NCBI GenBank assembly: GCA_035582835.1
Contig: JAYKAV010000433.1
Location: 1,224,732 to 1,288,731, forward strand
Source: Phoebastria nigripes
Taxonomy: Eukaryota; Chordata; Aves; Procellariiformes; Diomedeidae
Reading direction: 5' to 3'
DNA length: 64,000 nt
Both the position numbers and the translations under genes were made by a program. Shown here one piece after another: positions 38,701 through 51,700 of this stretch; position 1 is the stretch's first letter, and each line of letters begins with the position of its first letter. Below the pieces are notes generated by a model. The model was not told where the DNA came from and did no database searches. It worked only from the letters and a program-made list of their open reading frames with translations.

Positions 38701-41700
38701 TCACCTGACATTGCAAAGAATAAGAAGATTCTGGACTGCAGGAAGAGTGGAATTCTCATTCTGTCCTGTCACCAGGTGCCTGTCCAGCACAACATGTACA
38801 GCATCCGGATTGCTGGCTAAATAAAGGAGAAAAAGCAACAAGCATTGTGTTTGTGGACACTACTTCAGTTTCACTATCACATCTCTGATAGAACTAACAC
38901 AGAAGATAACCATTTTGACCAGACAGATTTGCTGGGCGACTGACACGCTGATCTATAACCCCCACAGACAGGGACAATCTTGAGCCCCCAATCCTGAAAC
39001 AATTTCACTAGAAAGTCCTTCTCTGAAAGGACAGCAGGACAGGTCCCTTGATTCAATTAACACCAGATAGGTAAAGTGCATATATCAAGAGATTTTCATA
39101 ATAAAAATGTCAAAGTATATATTTTAAAGTTGTAATTACCCTGCGATACAATATGAACTCATATAAGACAAGAAAGTTGTAATCACCATGCTAAAGAGCC
39201 TGCAGGAAAATACTTATTTTCTGGCCAGTTATAATAGCCTGACATGTTAATATCTGCCAGCAATTGTTCAGAACTCTAATCAGTATTTTTAAGTCACCTC
39301 ATTCCAGATAGAACCATTATTTTGTCAGTAGTGAACAACCCTTATTTTCTTCTCCCTCTCCCAGCCACTGACTGTCTAAATACAGACTAAGTGCCTTCAA
39401 ACCCCACAGGCTTTTCTTCTTCTTGCTTAATTTGTCAGTACCACTGCAACCAAGCATACGTGACATAACAAGTACCACAGACACCAGCTTTTAAACTGTC
39501 AGTACTGAACCCATTATGCAGAAGGTGGCGGCAGCAGCTCATTCGAAAAGCATAAAGATGCCATTTAAACACAAAACAGGCTGACAGCAGCATGGATGGA
39601 AGAGGATTAAGCAAAGAATATACAGCAATTTTGTAAGACAGTGGCATTTCTTCTTAGTGAAAAATAGATGCATGGCATTAGGAGCCTGATTCTGTTTCCT
39701 ATCCATACCATGTGTGTGATCTCTAATCTGGCCATTTCAAATTGTATCAGTTCAATGGGTGGCACTACTCTTAAATAAAGGATGACTTAAATACCACGGG
39801 CATCTCATTGTTCTCTTTAAGGACAGATTCTAAAAAATTGCCTAACAAAATAGCAGACTGAATGACAGCTGCAACTGAACAGACCCATTTATAGCTTATT
39901 ATTTAATTCCTCCTGTAGCTCTTGAGTATTGCAAGAAAGCAGCATGTGAAGGAAAGTGGCACTTTTCCCTGCACATCCAGAAATAATCTAGGGAAAAAGT
40001 GACATTTTTGTGCTTTAATGGATTTAGTTTCTCACACAGGGCAGAACTTCAGATTTTGCAGTTCAAAGTCAAACTTCTACATTCTGACTAATAATAATTA
40101 ATGAAATTACAAGTAATGAAACAAGAAAATACTAGAAAACCAGATCTAGCTACGAGTAAAATACTTGATGGTTAAAGACAACTGATCAGACCAACCAAAA
40201 AAACTCAGTATAGTGCCTCCAGCTTTAAATAATGAAGCATTTGCTTAAAAGACAACCCCAAAAACCAGAACTTAACCTCTCCCGGCAGAGCACATGCTCC
40301 CTGCCACACAGCAAGGAAGCAGCTGCAGCACACTACCTACGTAGAGACATTCCCCTGCAGGTATGGGCTGTGCATCTGCAGATGGATGGCAACTCTCCTG
40401 CACACACCCTTCCCTGCAGCACATGTTCTTCCTTCACAGCAGAACAAGCAGCCTCATGTTTATCATGGGGTAAAAGAGTATGCGTGGACAACCACAGAGA
40501 TCAGCGTGCTGTACCATACTGCCCTACTTCTCCACACACAGTATTTCATGGCATTTATTCTTAAAACACTCATCATTTCTAATCCACTAGGGTATTTGTT
40601 TATATCCACGAAATGGGAATGCAAGATGAGAGATCCTGTCAGAGTCCTGTTCAGCTGTGTAAAATTGGCACACAAACATTCATTTCCAAAACCCAGCCAC
40701 GAAACGTGAAGTCCTGGACAAGAAGAGTGACATACCACTAAACGTAGCTCCAGAATCTTTCACGAAATCTTCCACAATAATGGACAAACTGGCAAAATTA
40801 GGCTGCCTTACCAGTTCGTACACAGAGGGCTGAAAAAGATCAAAAGGAAGTAAGTCTGTCTTGCTTTTTACAAAAAAAGCCAAGCAAAACCAACACGTAC
40901 TTCCCCCTACGATTCTCCCAACTATATACAGGAAATGAAACAGAAATGAAGCATAAAACCAAATGACCACAAGCAGCTTCTATGGATTTTCTGTAGGGAG
41001 CAAACTGAAAATTCTTAAGTGAGACAAAGAAAGAATGACACCAAGCAATTTCTGCACATCAACTGGACACTGAACAGTGTGCATGCAATTAACTTCATGA
41101 AAGCACAGACCTGTTTGGCTGTTGGACACAAACATTTGGACACAAATGCTGTGCCACTTGCAGAGTCCAAATAACAGTACTCCGCTTTGGAATGAATATG
41201 GGAAACAGCTTAAATGAAGAGAGAAAAATGAGGAGTACTTAGTTCAGTTTTTATGTGCACAGGAGGAAATTGAATTGTATGGTTTCCACAGCAACTATAG
41301 CTAGGCCACATCATGCCTTATTTAAAATATTTTATCATGGATTGTAATGCCAAATACAAGCACATCAGGACACTGATAGCTTTTGTGAGTCCCATAAACT
41401 TCATTTCTTAACTTTGCATGTAAATTTTCAACCCTAGAAGTTGTACTATAGAGGTTTGCATCATCTTGGCACACAGGTACAACTGCCATATAAATGGTCT
41501 GTGAGGTCAGAGATATTATACATTAAGTAGAACATCAACAGCATCTGGCTACTTTTTGAATTACAATGTACAGACAGCCTTTCTTCCTTAAACTTCCTCT
41601 ATCTTTTAAAACAAAAGAGCACCTTGAGAAATATAACTTACCTCCAGCATTCATAAAACCAAAAAAAGTAATTCTTAAAAGCCCTCAACTATGAATCCAA

Positions 41701-44700
41701 AGAGCTGCAGCAATCATTTCCAGCATTCTATTGATTCAGTTTAAAGTTTTTGGAACAATCAGAAGGAAAACACTCTCCACATGACAGCTAAGTGAGACAA
41801 TCCCTTCATGCATTCAGTGTTGGGCCTCCCTGCCAATGACAACTCTCCACATCTTGCACATAAACCAAGGGTACCAAACTGATGATTTATATTTATAGGA
41901 AGTTCTAGGATAAGACCAGAAACACCAGCACCATCACCTGAAGTCACAGGCCCCCCGCACAGCAAAAAAGCCCCCAAACAGCAAAAGTCAGGTGAAAGCT
42001 CAACCTACCCCTGTCAGGCTGTATCCCTGAAATACCCAGGATTTATCCTCATTGGTGGCACAACACAAAGCTGCAACTCCGTGTCCAACTGCACAGATAG
42101 GCTCTAGAGAAAAATCAAAGCATATTTGAGCAGTTGTGAGCATCTCCAAATAGCCAAAACACAGATGAGTGTTAATGAGATTCCTCATGTTACAGCATGT
42201 TGCCTTCCTGCAATAGAATTATACTGCACTGTTTACACTCTCTTAGGCTGTAAGGTTTTTCCTGCATACTACAATAAGAATTGCCCCAGTCTTGCAGAGA
42301 GTTACTAGCTGTTAACTCCAAGTCCAGAGACAGCACCAGTCAAAGAGAAAAACACATACTCAAATGGTAAATGAGAAACACACACAAGCCTTGATTAACT
42401 ACAGCCTTAATGATGATCCTGGTACATTCCACATTCGGCTCAACCTTGAATCCTACCGACTTGGAGAGAGCCATTTCTGTATCACTGTAAGGCAGAGAAC
42501 CCTCTTCTGACACAAGCACTGAAAAGCTACCAATATTTTTTTATATACATTTACATAAAGAGGATACTTCTTAAGAGAAGATACATTTCTCTAAAGCAGC
42601 TTTTTCCAGTTCTGAATGCTCTTCAACTATGTAAACATTTTTAAGTCATTGGAAGATAACAGCCTTACATGAACAGTACTGTAGTACTATTTTATTTAAC
42701 AAAATATCTAATGATGTTCACCTACTGTTCTCAGTGCTGAAGTGCTGCAATATCTTAGCCAGGTACCCACTGTTTGCAAGGTCAGTCATAGCCCCGGGAC
42801 AGTTTGGAATCAGCAACGCATGGTATCTAGCACCTAGTAAGGAGGAAAGGATAAACTAATTGTAATACAAGTAACATACAAAAACGCCTGATCATAAACC
42901 CATTTCAGATTTGACAAAATTAAGACAATACCACATAAAGTCAGTCAAAAACTGTATAAACTGAATGAACTAAAGAAACTAACAGACCTATGTAAGAAGG
43001 TCCTTTTTAGGACAAAGAACATACATTTTTAATGAGACATTCTTACCCAGGCAAAGCTTAAAACCACTATGTCTGCTAGCTTCTACTTTAGCAAAATATT
43101 TATTTAAAAAAAATAACAATATATATAGTGTGTGTGTATATATATATATATAAGAGAGAGAATATATATATACACATACACACAACATATATATGAGAGA
43201 ATTACCAATCCAAGATAAATACAAAAAATAGCAACTGTAGTTGCCAGGGCTTCCTCTTAAGACACAAGTTTTATGCCTTTTCTGTGTCGTTATTCCCTAA
43301 AGACCTGACACTAAGAAGCATCTGTTTCTCTGACAAATGGAGATGACACACTGGCCAACAGTAAAGCCATTACCATCAATCGACTCCAACTTGGCAGGGT
43401 TCGCATACGATTTCATACGAAAGTCCTGTATCCAGCGCATGTTGCTCTCGTTCACATCCACAAAATCAATTGACTTCCCCTAGGGAAAACATGGTTCAAA
43501 GACTGTGGTTAGGATCACTGCACAGACATCCAGCACATGTCTTGAAGGATAACCACATGGTATTTCGAGAGACTTTAGCTCTCAAAAACCTGAAGTTTTC
43601 CATTTTCCCCACTGAAGCAGTTCTTCCAATAGTTCTCCCTCCACTCTTTGTGGGTAAGACACTGGACAGAGAAGTTCAGAACCATGCTATAGGAAGCATG
43701 CATTCAGTTCAATATTAAGAAAAAAAAATTTAAAAAAAAAAAAAAAAAAAAGAGAGCTCCCTTAATCTGTAAAGCCAATAAAACACCTCTCAAAAAAAGT
43801 TTAGTATAATTCTCTCTTGTCAATGGAGATATCAATCGGTTTCAGACTGAAATCACAGTAACTGCCCATTTTTACTTACCCCAGGAGTCGCAACTTGCAG
43901 ATTAAAAGCAGAGCTAGTCAGTGTAAAGCAGTGAAGGAAGGACTGGGCTGACACACCTGAAAAAGAGTCCAACAACTTAAGGAAACAACAGTTATATTTT
44001 AATCCCAGCCACACTAGCTCATTTTATCTAGCAAAGTACACAAGCTTGGTTTTTTTGCTCATCTCAATAATTTCAGAGGGTTGTTTTAAGATGGAAGAAA
44101 CGCACAGCCTTCATTATAGGTGAGCTATGTATTGAGAAATACATGATGAAGGTATTCTGTTTGTCCAGGTTGGGGGGTTACAGGAAGGGCAGAGGAAAGG
44201 AAGGCAGAAGCGAAGGGAATCTGGCTTCCTCCAGGTATACATGCAAGCGCAGCTCAGCTGCATGTGTGCTCAGAAGCCGGTATGTGCAGAGGGGAAAAGC
44301 AGCAGATATTCAACGGCACAGCTGTGCAGAAGGACACGCAGGCACATGTGCATCGCAGATGAGCATTTACGGAAAGCGAGCACATCTGCGCGCAACACAG
44401 GTGCACAAGCAGGAGCAGCATGTGTACATACCCGTGCAAAGCTGAGCAAAAAACGTGCATGCGTGACGGCACAGCTCAGCTGCCGTGACTTACACACACA
44501 CGCAGCTGAGAAGCACGCCTGCAAATGCACGGCACAGCTGTGACGGGACGGTGCCTGAAGATGGGGACGCCCGTGCACGGCGCAGGGCCACACGAGCACA
44601 GCACGGCCGCGCGTGCAAAGCGCGGGGCACACCACCCATGAGCGTGCAAAGGGCCCCGCAGGCAGGGGACCGGCCACACAGCGCGGCCGCTGCACCCCAA

Positions 44701-44887
44701 GGTGGCGGGGGGGAAGGGGTCGCAAGGGACCCGCAGGCCGGAGGAGACCGCACGGCCGGGCGAGGCCGGCCCGCCGAAGGGAAGAGCGGGGCCCGGCGGG
44801 ACGGGGGTTTCCCTCCGAGAGCGTCTCACCCGCGGCGGCGGCGCTGGCAACGATGAGGCAGGTGGGCTTGCCGAGCCGGTCCGACAT
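38701..44887 (-). CDS. GATD1: GATD1, glutamine amidotransferase-like class 1 domain protein (DJ-1/PfpI-like)
   Basis: Seven coding exons on the minus strand: 44887-44830, 43956-43880, 43479-43374, 42833-42726, 42103-42009, 40829-40736, 38816-38701 (TGA). They sum to 654 bases, 217 residues, close to the mammalian protein. Sequence in order: [98 protein letters not shown] and [33 protein letters not shown]. The nucleophile-elbow cysteine of the class-I amidotransferase fold is the one in ICAVGHG. Substrate and reaction are not established for this family, so an enzymatic role is inference. All splice sites are GT-AG. Placement next to CEND1 on the same strand matches conserved synteny. In-frame upstream ATGs exist (see findings). 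Confidence 0.97.
43118..43200. repeat. TA/TG/GA microsatellite
   Basis: Compound simple repeat: alternating AT, then GT, AT, AG, AT, AC and AT runs in a GATD1 intron. Likely length-variable. Confidence 0.9.
43729..43752. repeat. Poly-A run
   Basis: A run of about 20 bases or more in a GATD1 intron. Confidence 0.85.
44230..44545. repeat. Degenerate E-box-rich repeat in GATD1 intron 1
   Basis: Cytosine/adenine-rich sequence with many CAGCTG and related palindromes (CACAGCTGTGC, CAGCTCAGCTGC, CACATGTGC, CGCAGCTGAG) at irregular spacing, each linked to GCA/CAC-rich words. It looks like an old, decayed minisatellite next to the CpG island. Binding by bHLH proteins is possible but only inferred. 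Confidence 0.5.
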
Positions 44888-45180
44888 GGCGCGGGGCGCG
44901 GCGGGGCCCGGCGGCGGGGGGGGAGGCCGTCTCCTCATGCGGGCGCGCATGCGCAGTGCGGGAAGAACAGGGGACGCGCGCGCCGCCGGCGGGCGTTGGG
45001 CGAAGCGCGCGGCGGCGCCTGAGGGGAAGCGCTGAGGGGAAGCGCTGAGGGGAGAGGCGGGCAGCGGCGGGTCGGTCGTGAGGGGCCTGTGGGGCCGCGG
45101 TGCCTTTTAACCCCTCGTGGGCCACCACGGCGGATTATGCGGATCACCTGCTGGCACGTCGCACCTGCTTCCCCCCCGCT
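44480..45180 (-). promoter_or_regulatory. GATD1: GATD1 CpG-island promoter
   Basis: Very CpG-rich sequence spanning GATD1 exon 1 and upstream flank, with a duplicated GAAGCGCTGAGGG unit near 45027-45050. No TATA box. The island may drive transcription in both directions. Confidence 0.85.
44944..44955. promoter_or_regulatory. NRF-1-type palindrome
   Basis: CGCGCATGCGCA matches the NRF-1 consensus (YGCGCAYGCGCR) at every position. It lies 57-68 bases upstream of the conserved GATD1 start codon, a normal core-promoter position. Confidence 0.7.
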
Positions 45181-48100
45181 ACCGTGCAGCGGCCGTCGTG
45201 CTTTATTTCCCCTTCATAGCGTGTTGGTATCCGTAGCAGCTCTCCTCAAGCTCTGCACTGGCAGTATGGCTGTTTTTCTCATCAAGTTTTATACTGGGTT
45301 TTGATTTTTTTTATATTTTTTTTTCCCCCTCATCAAATTGATACTGCTACCCAGTAGGACTGAAACACTGAAGATTTATTATAGGGACCACCTCAGAGAA
45401 GGGGAAGTCGGTGACACCATGCTGTGGATTGGAAATGAAAAAGCAGGCATTAATATCAAAATGTCAGCTAATTTTCAACGCCCAGCTGAGAGGCCACATC
45501 CAGCTGCAGTGTTGGGTTTCAAACCTCTTTGCCCTAACTACACAAAGTCCCTCCTCAGCCGACCAAACACCAGAAGCCTTCCCATGACACCCAAACCACC
45601 ACAGATCATGGTTTATTGTGCTAATGATGTGTTTCTGACACGAGATAAGGAGGAACAAAACTCCTTTGATAAGCCCAAGCTGTTTTTAAGTTACTGGCTG
45701 AAGCTGTTATTGGCTCAAGCTGGTTTTAAGTTATTTTAAGTTACCTCTCAGGTTTTGCTCTTGATACCTCTCACCCTCAGGATGAATAACCTCAGGGATC
45801 TTGTGGAGGGACAGACGTACATTCTGCTCTTTCACATCCCTGAAGAAGCCACAACTAATTATGTTATATGGGATGGTACAAGATGCACATGGATCTGTCA
45901 GAGCAGTTTGCTGAAAAAAAAAGATGAGTGAAATATATGGATGAAGAAGTGGGTGATTTCCTGGAGCCACTGGAATGAGCATCAGAATTGCAAACTAAAT
46001 AAAGTCATCAAACCTCCCTGAAACTGTCCTTCCCATCCCTCATATCTGGTCCACACTGCATTCTTTGCATATGCTCTTAATCTTTAATGAGCCATTGTTC
46101 TTCAAGAAAAACGTTCATTTATTGCAGGTGTCATTAGTTTCAGCTCTGTGGCTCACCAGAGGAAAAGTAATTTTTGTAAACCTTGTTCAGTTTCTGGATT
46201 TGCATTTTTCATCTCTGTGTTAATTTAATAGGTTTATCTCTTGATGCTTGCTAGTGTATTACAAAGAGAAAATGCCATTATAAAATGATAGATACAAAAT
46301 GAAGACGGTACAATTCTGCCATTATTTTTGTTTATTTATTTGAAAGGACCCAATTTCTAGCCTGGCTTCCTAAAGGAAATGTAGCTTATGCCATCAGGCT
46401 GTCTGCTTGTCTGTTTCTTCAATCATCCGTCCCATCAGTCTCCTTTTCTCTCCAAAAGTGTGTTCTCAAACCGTAGGCTGGTTAACCGTGGAGATACCTG
46501 GATGTTCCTCTCTCTTTGCTCCAGCTTACCTACCAGAAAATTATTTAAAAAAAAAAAACAAACCCAAAGCATATCTTTCACTATTCAGTTTAGCTGCCAT
46601 GCAGGGGACTTAGTGCCACTCCAGTAGCCTAAGCCTTTATGGCATGGAGCATCGCATTAATGTTCCTTATTCCTTGCTTGTGAATCCAGTGATTTTTTTC
46701 TCTATCCAAGAGCAGAAAGCAAACTGCTGTCTCAAATCCTGCTCCATCAGCTCTTCCCATTCTCCCTAGGCCACCCAAAATACAAAGCATTAGAGGACTT
46801 GACAATGATTTAAGGTGAAGACAAAGAAAAAAACGCATGTGAGAGCACCTGAGCTGCTGGGAGATTAAATTATACAGCGATGTCTTAATACTTGATCTTC
46901 CACTGCTCAGTAGGTGCCAGTGCCTCAGTTTTACCAGAGCTCGGTTTTGCAAATGGTGACTTCTCTTCCAGCAAGCACTAGATACGCTTTGCAGCCCCTC
47001 CCTGCTTAATTTGGGAGGTTAGCAAGCGTGAGTAGTAACTAGCACTGTGGCAGGATCACGAGGACAATATAAATTATTTGCTACTTCACGCAGACTGTTG
47101 GTTTTGATAAAGCCTGGACATTACGGTCATGTGAAGTCAGCTGAGTGCTTCCTCTTCAAATCCCGTCTGGTAAAACGTAACTGCTGCCCTTCTCATTTAA
47201 AGTGCAGTGATTTGGCACCATGTCATTTTCTGTGGCTAAATGATGGCTAGAGTAGAAGGGAGCAGGGAAAAGCAATGCATAGTTTAAGATAATTGTAAAC
47301 ATAGCCTCTGCTTTTCATACTTTTTCTGTAACTATGTGGAGGGAAAGAAGTAGATGGATGGATGGAAGATATCCAAACCAGTGTTTGAAAGCACTGAGCT
47401 GATGCTAGCTTTGCTCTCTCAGTTGGCACCACAGCTGCACCAATGTGTCTGTGCCGCTGCCTTCCTTGGCAGTGAGAAGGGAAACGTTTTTTGTTTGAAG
47501 GAGACACAAGGGGAAGATTCCCCAGCCCATTCCCCCTCCTCTCCATCGAGTGAGCGGTACCGTTTCACCTCAGGCCGAGGAGGACAGCTTGTGCAGGTGC
47601 CTCCACTGATTCCAAATTACAGGGAAACCTTCCAAGTTGCAGCATCGCCTGTTGCTGTACTATCCTTGCCGCCTTCCCAGTCACGGCTGCACACCCTCTT
47701 CTGTCGAGAGGAGATGTGCCAGGCTCTCACTGTAACAAGGTACCTTTCCCCAGCCTAGGAACTGAAGAAGAGCCTCAGCTCCTTTGAAGCAGCTCTCTCT
47801 TGCAGCCCAGGGAGGGCAGGGGAGATTGCCATCTCTGCCCAGACAGCTCATCCATACCTCACTGGCCCAATGTACGTGCTATTTCACACACCCTAACTGG
47901 GGGCAGTGGGGAGGGCCGAGCATCCACCCATCCCAGCTTCTCAGATTCAGACTTGGAAAAGAAGAATTTATTTGCTCTCCTGCTCTTAGGAATATTAAGA
48001 CAAGCTAAAACTTGAGTCCTCAGCTGTGTTTCTGCAGCAAAAATCTCAGATAATAAAGGCTTTTGCATCTAAAGCCTGCCCCAAGGGGTTTACAATATTC

Positions 48101-48726
48101 GTCTTCCCAGTTCTTAAGAGATTCATTTCCAAAAGCCTGCAGATTTCTGCAGAGACCCTGTTTGGGGCTGGTGTAATGTGACAGCAACTATTCGCAGTGA
48201 CGTGTACTGCTGAAACCCTCCTCCCCTCTGACAGGTCATAGGGAATCCCTAGCTCGCGCTGATGTGCAGGGACCCCCACGGACATCAGCCAGGCGCTCAG
48301 GGGATGGTTAACTTGTGAGGACGGATGCTCCCAGGCCAACTTAAAAACAAAGCCAAGCAAATCAGAGCACACCCTAATTTGGCAGGGGAGAGGTCACAGC
48401 AAACAACTGCAGCAAAGCCTGGAGACCAGCCTGCAGGACAGGGGTCAGAAAGGGTTTCCTCTGTAGCTCTGGATAAGTCTTTACTTGTTCTACACCTTAG
48501 TTCCTATGTGGGAATAACAATAATCTTCCTTCGCCTGCTTTCCTTGGCCAGGCTGGAGTTTATCTGGGGCACGGACTGCCTTTTTTTTACAGTTCTTACT
48601 GGGATCGCTAATCCTAGCAAATATTGAGTCTGCAGGAAACACGGACATGAGTAAGGAGTGAGAGGGAGAGCAGCCATTTTCACTCACACACCCACATACA
48701 CAAAGATGCTCACGTGAGGAATTATA

Positions 48727-48764
48727 CAATATATCTATGTGTGTATATATATCTCTATATATAG
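48727..48764. repeat. TA/TG microsatellite
   Basis: Compound AT/GT/CT dinucleotide repeat. Confidence 0.8.
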
Positions 48765-51700
48765 TTTATTTCTCACAATCCTGGTAAGAGTTACAGGTGT
48801 ATTGGGAATCATTTACAGTTTCACAGCATATGGAGTGGCCATACAGCTTCTGATGTGAGTAACATACAGTGTGTAGAGAGCACACGTTTCCAACCCATCC
48901 ACCCACCACTCATACAATGGGTTTTCAAAGCTAATACTAGATTCAGCTACGTAGAAAGCCTGGAAAATGTTAGGGTACAGCGTTGGGTGTCGTACAACAC
49001 TGTCGGTCACAATGGGACAAGCTAAACTACTTTAATTTTCAATCTAGTACTTCTAGTCTACCTGCATTATTGCATTTATACGCTTTTTTTTTTTAAGTCA
49101 AAGTAAATAGAATACTATATGGGAAAGGAAAAATTCTTGACTATTTTAGGATTTGAGCTGCAGCCCATACAAAGTGTCCATAGAAGCATAGACAAGATTA
49201 TAAATTCAACAAGGTATAAATTAGCTGTATAGCTTTGTGTGTAGGTAGGTGTCCATTTCCCTCCAGGAAATGTGTCTAGCAGCATATTGTTTCTGAAAGC
49301 AAAAAAAACCAAACCTGTATGTTGAACACAGGTAAATATGTGTAAGTGACAAGCAGGTCTGTTTGTACAGGGAGGAAATCAAGGTGTCACTTTGAAAATT
49401 ACTATCATTTGGAAAACACGTTCAGGGGCTGACTCAAAACCCACCGATGTCGTTGGAAAGATGCCTGTGGCTTCCAAGGGAGCAGCAGGCATTTCCCCGC
49501 TACCAGTGTTTGAGCTTTCCATCTGACTTTGAGGGCTTTGGATCAGTCCCTGGAAAAGTAACAGAATCCAAGCAAACCAAAAGAAAAAAAAAAAAATCCC
49601 CTGTAATCTGACCTTCGAGTTCCCTTTCTACAATTTTAGTTTCTCCACAAATTTGTAAACAACCTGCACCTACCACTAGAAGAGAGTTGGTTTTCACTGG
49701 GGAGTTGAGACTGCACCTTTTAAAGATTTCAATTGAAACGGTCCTAACCAGTGACTCGGGAAAAGGCACCAGGCATAAGAAGGGCTGCTCAAAACTTAGT
49801 AAAGCCAAATTATTCACTTGTTGGTTTGTTTGTTTTTTAACATGACAAAATTGTATGGCACCCTTATTATTATCAAATTGCCCCAGAAACTTGACTGCTT
49901 GAAGCTGCTGTGGCAAAACCAGGGATACAATGCAGGTCTTTACTGTTGCAAAGATGATTAAAGATTCCTCTCTTCCTGCTGGGAGTTTTGGTACTGTAGC
50001 ACCATCGTGCACAGGCACAAAGAACCTGTAACTTTATTCTTGGTATGCTGCACTGGGGCTTTGCATCATGAGAAATGAAGAAAGAATGGAATGGTCTGTG
50101 AATTTCAAGCTGGGAGCTTGAAAGAGAAACAGGAGCAAGAGTAACATGTTGGTCCAAATCCTATTTAACCCAAGTTATATTTTTCAGGGGGAAGAAAAAA
50201 AAAACCCAACTATTTAATTTGAAGAGCATAGCATCAAAGAGCAGAGAGCATGAGTCCCCAAGCACTGCAAGTCAGAGCATCTGAACAGAGCCCTTTACAA
50301 AGCAGCAAGCAGAACTATAGCACAGGGTAGAGCCAAACCCATGGATTTGGAAAGCCAATGGTTATGATCTGTCACACGACTTGCAGGCTTTCGGTATCAG
50401 CTTATTAGCGTGGCTAGTGGAATGAGATGTGAATTCTCAAGGCCCAGCAGTCTTGCATTTCTTTACCAAATGGTAACACCTGAGCAGCCCATTCAAATAG
50501 AAAAATCCTTGCAGTCTTCTGTGTCCTCAGTCCTGCAGCTAATGGAGGATGCGAGAGAGCAATGCAGCATGCCCTGCACACGAGCCGAGATTCTTCAAGG
50601 CCGGCAGAAATGCAGGTCATTGACTACAGCTGAGAGCCACTCGTGAGTGTTTGAGAACCTCTCTTCTCTACCTGTATTTTTGGTGCTCCAATAACTGGAG
50701 GACTGCAGAAGCACTAGCTTCAGCCAAGTGTAGCGTATGCTCATGCTGTGTCAGCATCTCTTGAGCAGCCAGAATACCTCACACCTGACTGGCAGGCAGG
50801 CTTCAATCCTGAGCAGATCTTGTGGCCATGCAGTGACTTACTGACATAGAAGAGCAAGGACAGGAGAGGGACCTTCCAGCTGTAGTTTTCTCATCTGCTG
50901 AGCTCCTGTGGCAGACAAGAGCACTCAGCATCTTGCAGACTCAGACCCTCAAGCCTTAGCAATTAGAGCAGATGGAAACATCATACATTCCCTGCTGTGC
51001 CACACAGCCTCTGCATTCCCCTTAGGTGCTCGGTGGCTGAACATTGCCCCTATCTTTTGGGTGGGGCTACCCACAATCTGCCTCAGCCTTGGGGCAGGGT
51101 TTCTGCCTAGCTGTGGAGAGGCCACATCTGCAGAGTTGCCTGGGAAGAAAGTAGGGAAAGGAAAGGGAATACAGTGCAGTAGCCAAAGAAGCAGTAAAGG
51201 ACAAGCAATGAATCAGATCTCCAGAAACCAATGGAGCCATGTAGCTTGTGGCAGTTGAAGATCTGGCATGAGCAGATAGCCTAGGAATTTGGGCATTAAA
51301 AAGGAAAGCAGGTCACAGGGCTGGACTGAGGATCTAAAAAAGAAGAGGAAAAAGTCATCATAAAACCCCTTTGCTCAACAGATTAAACTCCCCAGGGCCA
51401 GTCAATCAAGGTAATGTGATCTGAGCTAACCACAGCAAGATGCAGTAAAAGACATAGAAAAATGGTGTTGGACAGACCCAGCCAAGTCCAGCTGAATGGC
51501 ACGTGGGGCATGTTCCAAGCCAATGTCTCAGTTAAATTGTAGTACCCTCGGTAGCACCTTGCATCACCATCTGGGCTGCTCAATTCAAGATAATCTAGCT
51601 CAAGTAGATCAACTTTCTGTATAGCTACCATCAGTTTGATGAACCTAGATTAAGTACCCTCTCACTTTTGCCACGTATTCACCATGACAGCTAAGACATC

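Noticed and set aside
44270..44950. 226-codon minus-strand frame starting in GATD1 exon 1
   Set aside because: Read-through of exon 1 into intron 1; homology shows splicing at 44830.
49500..50018. 172-codon open frame on the minus strand
   Set aside because: No recognisable domain and ordinary noncoding composition. About one frame of this length is expected by chance in 64 kb over six frames.
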